Translations under genes and position numbers: made by a program
Assembly: GCA_937897535.1 (NCBI GenBank)
Contig: CALCQB010000135.1
Span: 1 to 7,445, forward strand
From: an uncultured Novosphingobium sp.
Lineage (GTDB): Bacteria > Pseudomonadota > Alphaproteobacteria > Sphingomonadales > Sphingomonadaceae
DNA length: 7,445 nt
Direction of reading: 5' to 3'
Shown: piece after piece, positions 6,682 through 7,445 of the stretch
Position numbering within the stretch: position 1 is the first letter of the stretch
How the letters are laid out: each line of letters begins with the position of its first letter
Notes under the pieces: generated by a model
Database searches by the model: none
What the model saw: only the letters and a program-made list of their open reading frames with translations
What the model was told of the DNA's origin: nothing

Positions 6682-7182
6682 TCAACCGCCCCAGGCGGTG
6701 CAGTGCGGATCGATTTGCCCGAGCTGGCGGCGCAGCGCGGCGCGGGCCAGCCGCTCGGTCTCGGCCTTGCGGCGCGCGGCGGCAAGCGGAACGGTGGCGG
6801 CCGGGCGGAGGATTTCGGCATCATAGCCATCGGCCACGATCAGTCCGCAACGCTCGGGCAGGAACGACGGCTCTTCCATGCAGGCGCGATCGAGCTCAGG
6901 GGCAAGGCCCCAATAGAACCGGTCGCAGTGATCGAGATAATCGGTCCACTTGCCATCGCCGAGCAGATCGGCCCGGCTGACCTTGATCTCGACGATCACC
7001 AGGTGCCCCCGGGCATCGATCCCCATCAGATCGGCGCGGCGATTCGACCGCAGCGGCATTTCGGCCAGGCACCAGATATCGTTGCGCGCGAACAACCGGC
7101 AAATTCCCCGGGCGACCGCCTGAGCGGCCTTGAGCGCGGCAGCCTGATCGGGCGCGGCAAGAATCGGAGCGGGCGTGGCCAT
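6682..7182 (-). CDS. mmcB: MmcB-family DNA-repair protein, PD-(D/E)XK endonuclease-like
   Basis: A 166-residue cytoplasmic protein of the MmcB family (PF06319, formerly DUF1052). The restriction-endonuclease-like core is visible: RRADL with Asp51, then VIVEIK with Glu65 and Lys67, making D-Xn-E-X-K. It is followed by the family signature SRADLLGDGKWTDYLDHCDR (69-88) and FYWGL. In Caulobacter crescentus mmcB is an SOS gene needed for mitomycin C resistance and acts with the ImuABC translesion pathway. It was proposed to be a nuclease that creates substrates for patch synthesis. The ATG at 7180-7182 is chosen because AGGG (7190-7193) lies 7 bases upstream. In-frame GTG and TTG codons just before it would be too close. 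A LexA box at 7196-7210 stands immediately upstream. The MFS gene follows after 32 bases and may share the transcript. The C-terminal tail (about 130-166) is basic and helical. Confidence 0.94.
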   Translation of the reverse strand: MATPAPILAAPDQAAALKAAQAVARGICRLFARNDIWCLAEMPLRSNRRADLMGIDARGHLVIVEIKVSRADLLGDGKWTDYLDHCDRFYWGLAPELDRACMEEPSFLPERCGLIVADGYDAEILRPAATVPLAAARRKAETERLARAALRRQLGQIDPHCTAWGG

Positions 7183-7189
7183 CACCAAA

Positions 7190-7193
7190 CCCT
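7190..7193 (-). promoter_or_regulatory. Shine-Dalgarno that decides the mmcB start
   Basis: AGGG on the minus strand, 7 bases before ATG 7182, 4 before GTG 7185 and 1 before TTG 7188. The spacing selects the ATG. An in-frame TAG just upstream rules out a longer protein. Confidence 0.6.
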
Positions 7194-7195
7194 AA

Positions 7196-7210
7196 GAACA
7201 AATAGCGAAC
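7196..7210 (-). promoter_or_regulatory. LexA (SOS) operator of mmcB, GTTC-N7-GTTC
   Basis: The minus strand reads GTTCGCTATTTGTTC, an exact match to the alphaproteobacterial LexA consensus GTTC-N7-GTTC known from Caulobacter and Rhodobacter. It ends 13 bases before the mmcB ATG, a normal operator position, and mmcB is SOS-regulated in Caulobacter. The candidate -10 TATTTG lies inside the box, so bound LexA would block RNA polymerase. LexA should repress mmcB until DNA damage triggers RecA-dependent LexA cleavage. Confidence 0.8.
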
Positions 7211-7227
7211 CGTGCAAGCGCTGTCAC
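7199..7227 (-). promoter_or_regulatory. Candidate mmcB promoter
   Basis: On the minus strand GTGACA (7227-7222, 5 of 6 to TTGACA) is followed after 17 bases by TATTTG (7204-7199, 3 of 6 to TATAAT). Spacing is ideal and the -10 overlaps the LexA box. The predicted start of transcription would be near 7192, giving a very short leader that clips the Shine-Dalgarno, so the exact hexamers are uncertain. The -35 overlaps the stop codon of the upstream gene. Confidence 0.35.
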
Positions 7228-7445
7228 ATGAAGCGGCGCGGGCCGTTTGCTTCGGGGGGCGGGGTCAGGGCCAGCAGCGCAGCCCGGGCGGCGTGGAATT
7301 CCTGCCACAACGCCAGCGCGGCCGGCGCGGGATTGACGCCGCGGGCATGGATCGCCAGCAGCGCGGCGATCCCCGGTTCCATCACGGCCGAGAGATCCTC
7401 GATCCCCTGTTCGGCCCGCTCGCGCCGCCAGCCCCCGGCGTCGCG
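7224..7445 (-). CDS. C-terminal end of an unrecognised protein (cut by window edge)
   Basis: An open frame of 73 codons enters at the window edge and ends at TGA 7224-7226. It reads RDAGGWRRERAEQGIEDLSA, then an alanine/leucine-rich helical part with ALALWQEFHAARAALLAL, and ends PPPEANGPRRFM. It is the only plausible coding frame for this stretch, and its end 41 bases before mmcB leaves just enough room for the mmcB promoter. The composition suggests a soluble two-helix C-terminus. I do not recognise the family, and too little is visible to assign a role. Because this region is GC-rich, an open frame of this length could occur by chance, which lowers the confidence. Confidence 0.6.
   Translation of the reverse strand, partial: RDAGGWRRERAEQGIEDLSAVMEPGIAALLAIHARGVNPAPAALALWQEFHAARAALLALTPPPEANGPRRFM

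Noticed and set aside
6668..6699. Small hairpins ACCGCC-CCA-GGCGGT and GGCA-N4-TGCC at the end of mmcB, as a terminator
   Set aside because: The stems are short with no T-tract on either side, and the first lies within the mmcB coding sequence. They are expected by chance in such GC-rich sequence.

Overview
The window is strongly GC-rich and every gene I can support lies on the minus strand, so the genes are described from high to low coordinates. An alphaproteobacterium, most likely of the order Sphingomonadales (Erythrobacter/Novosphingobium/Sphingomonas-like), is suggested by four things: an mmcB gene preceded by the alphaproteobacterial LexA operator GTTC-N7-GTTC, a PAS_5-type protein, a CtrA-like TTAA motif, and the style of the proteins. 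The lineage is an inference. No mobile element, CRISPR array, tRNA or rRNA was seen, and no stretch over about 110 bases lacks a gene. It reads as ordinary chromosome rather than an island.

Layout: (1) 7445-7224, the C-terminal end of an unrecognised protein. (2) 7182-6682, mmcB, a PD-(D/E)XK endonuclease-like DNA-repair protein with an SOS operator at 7196-7210. (3) 6649-5393, an MFS_3 exporter 32 bases downstream of mmcB, possibly co-transcribed. (4) 5284-3707, a PAS-domain protein with a long acidic linker and a C-terminal domain I do not recognise. It has its own leader, with a CtrA-like or palindromic motif and a hairpin over the Shine-Dalgarno sequence, and it ends in a strong hairpin terminator at 3633-3670. 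(5) A tight run of four envelope genes: an alpha/beta hydrolase (3614-2658), a BepA-like M48 metalloprotease with TPR repeats (2646-1282), a DsbA/ScsC-like thioredoxin-fold protein (1271-528), and the N-terminal membrane part of a LytS-type sensor histidine kinase (484 to beyond base 1).

Two themes stand out. The first is a DNA-damage module in which LexA probably controls mmcB and perhaps the exporter behind it. The second is a periplasmic quality-control operon that pairs a BepA-like protease/chaperone with a disulfide oxidoreductase; the E. coli counterparts of these two both act on the outer-membrane protein LptD. I found no clearly new system. The least explained items are the PAS-acidic linker-unknown domain protein and its regulated leader.
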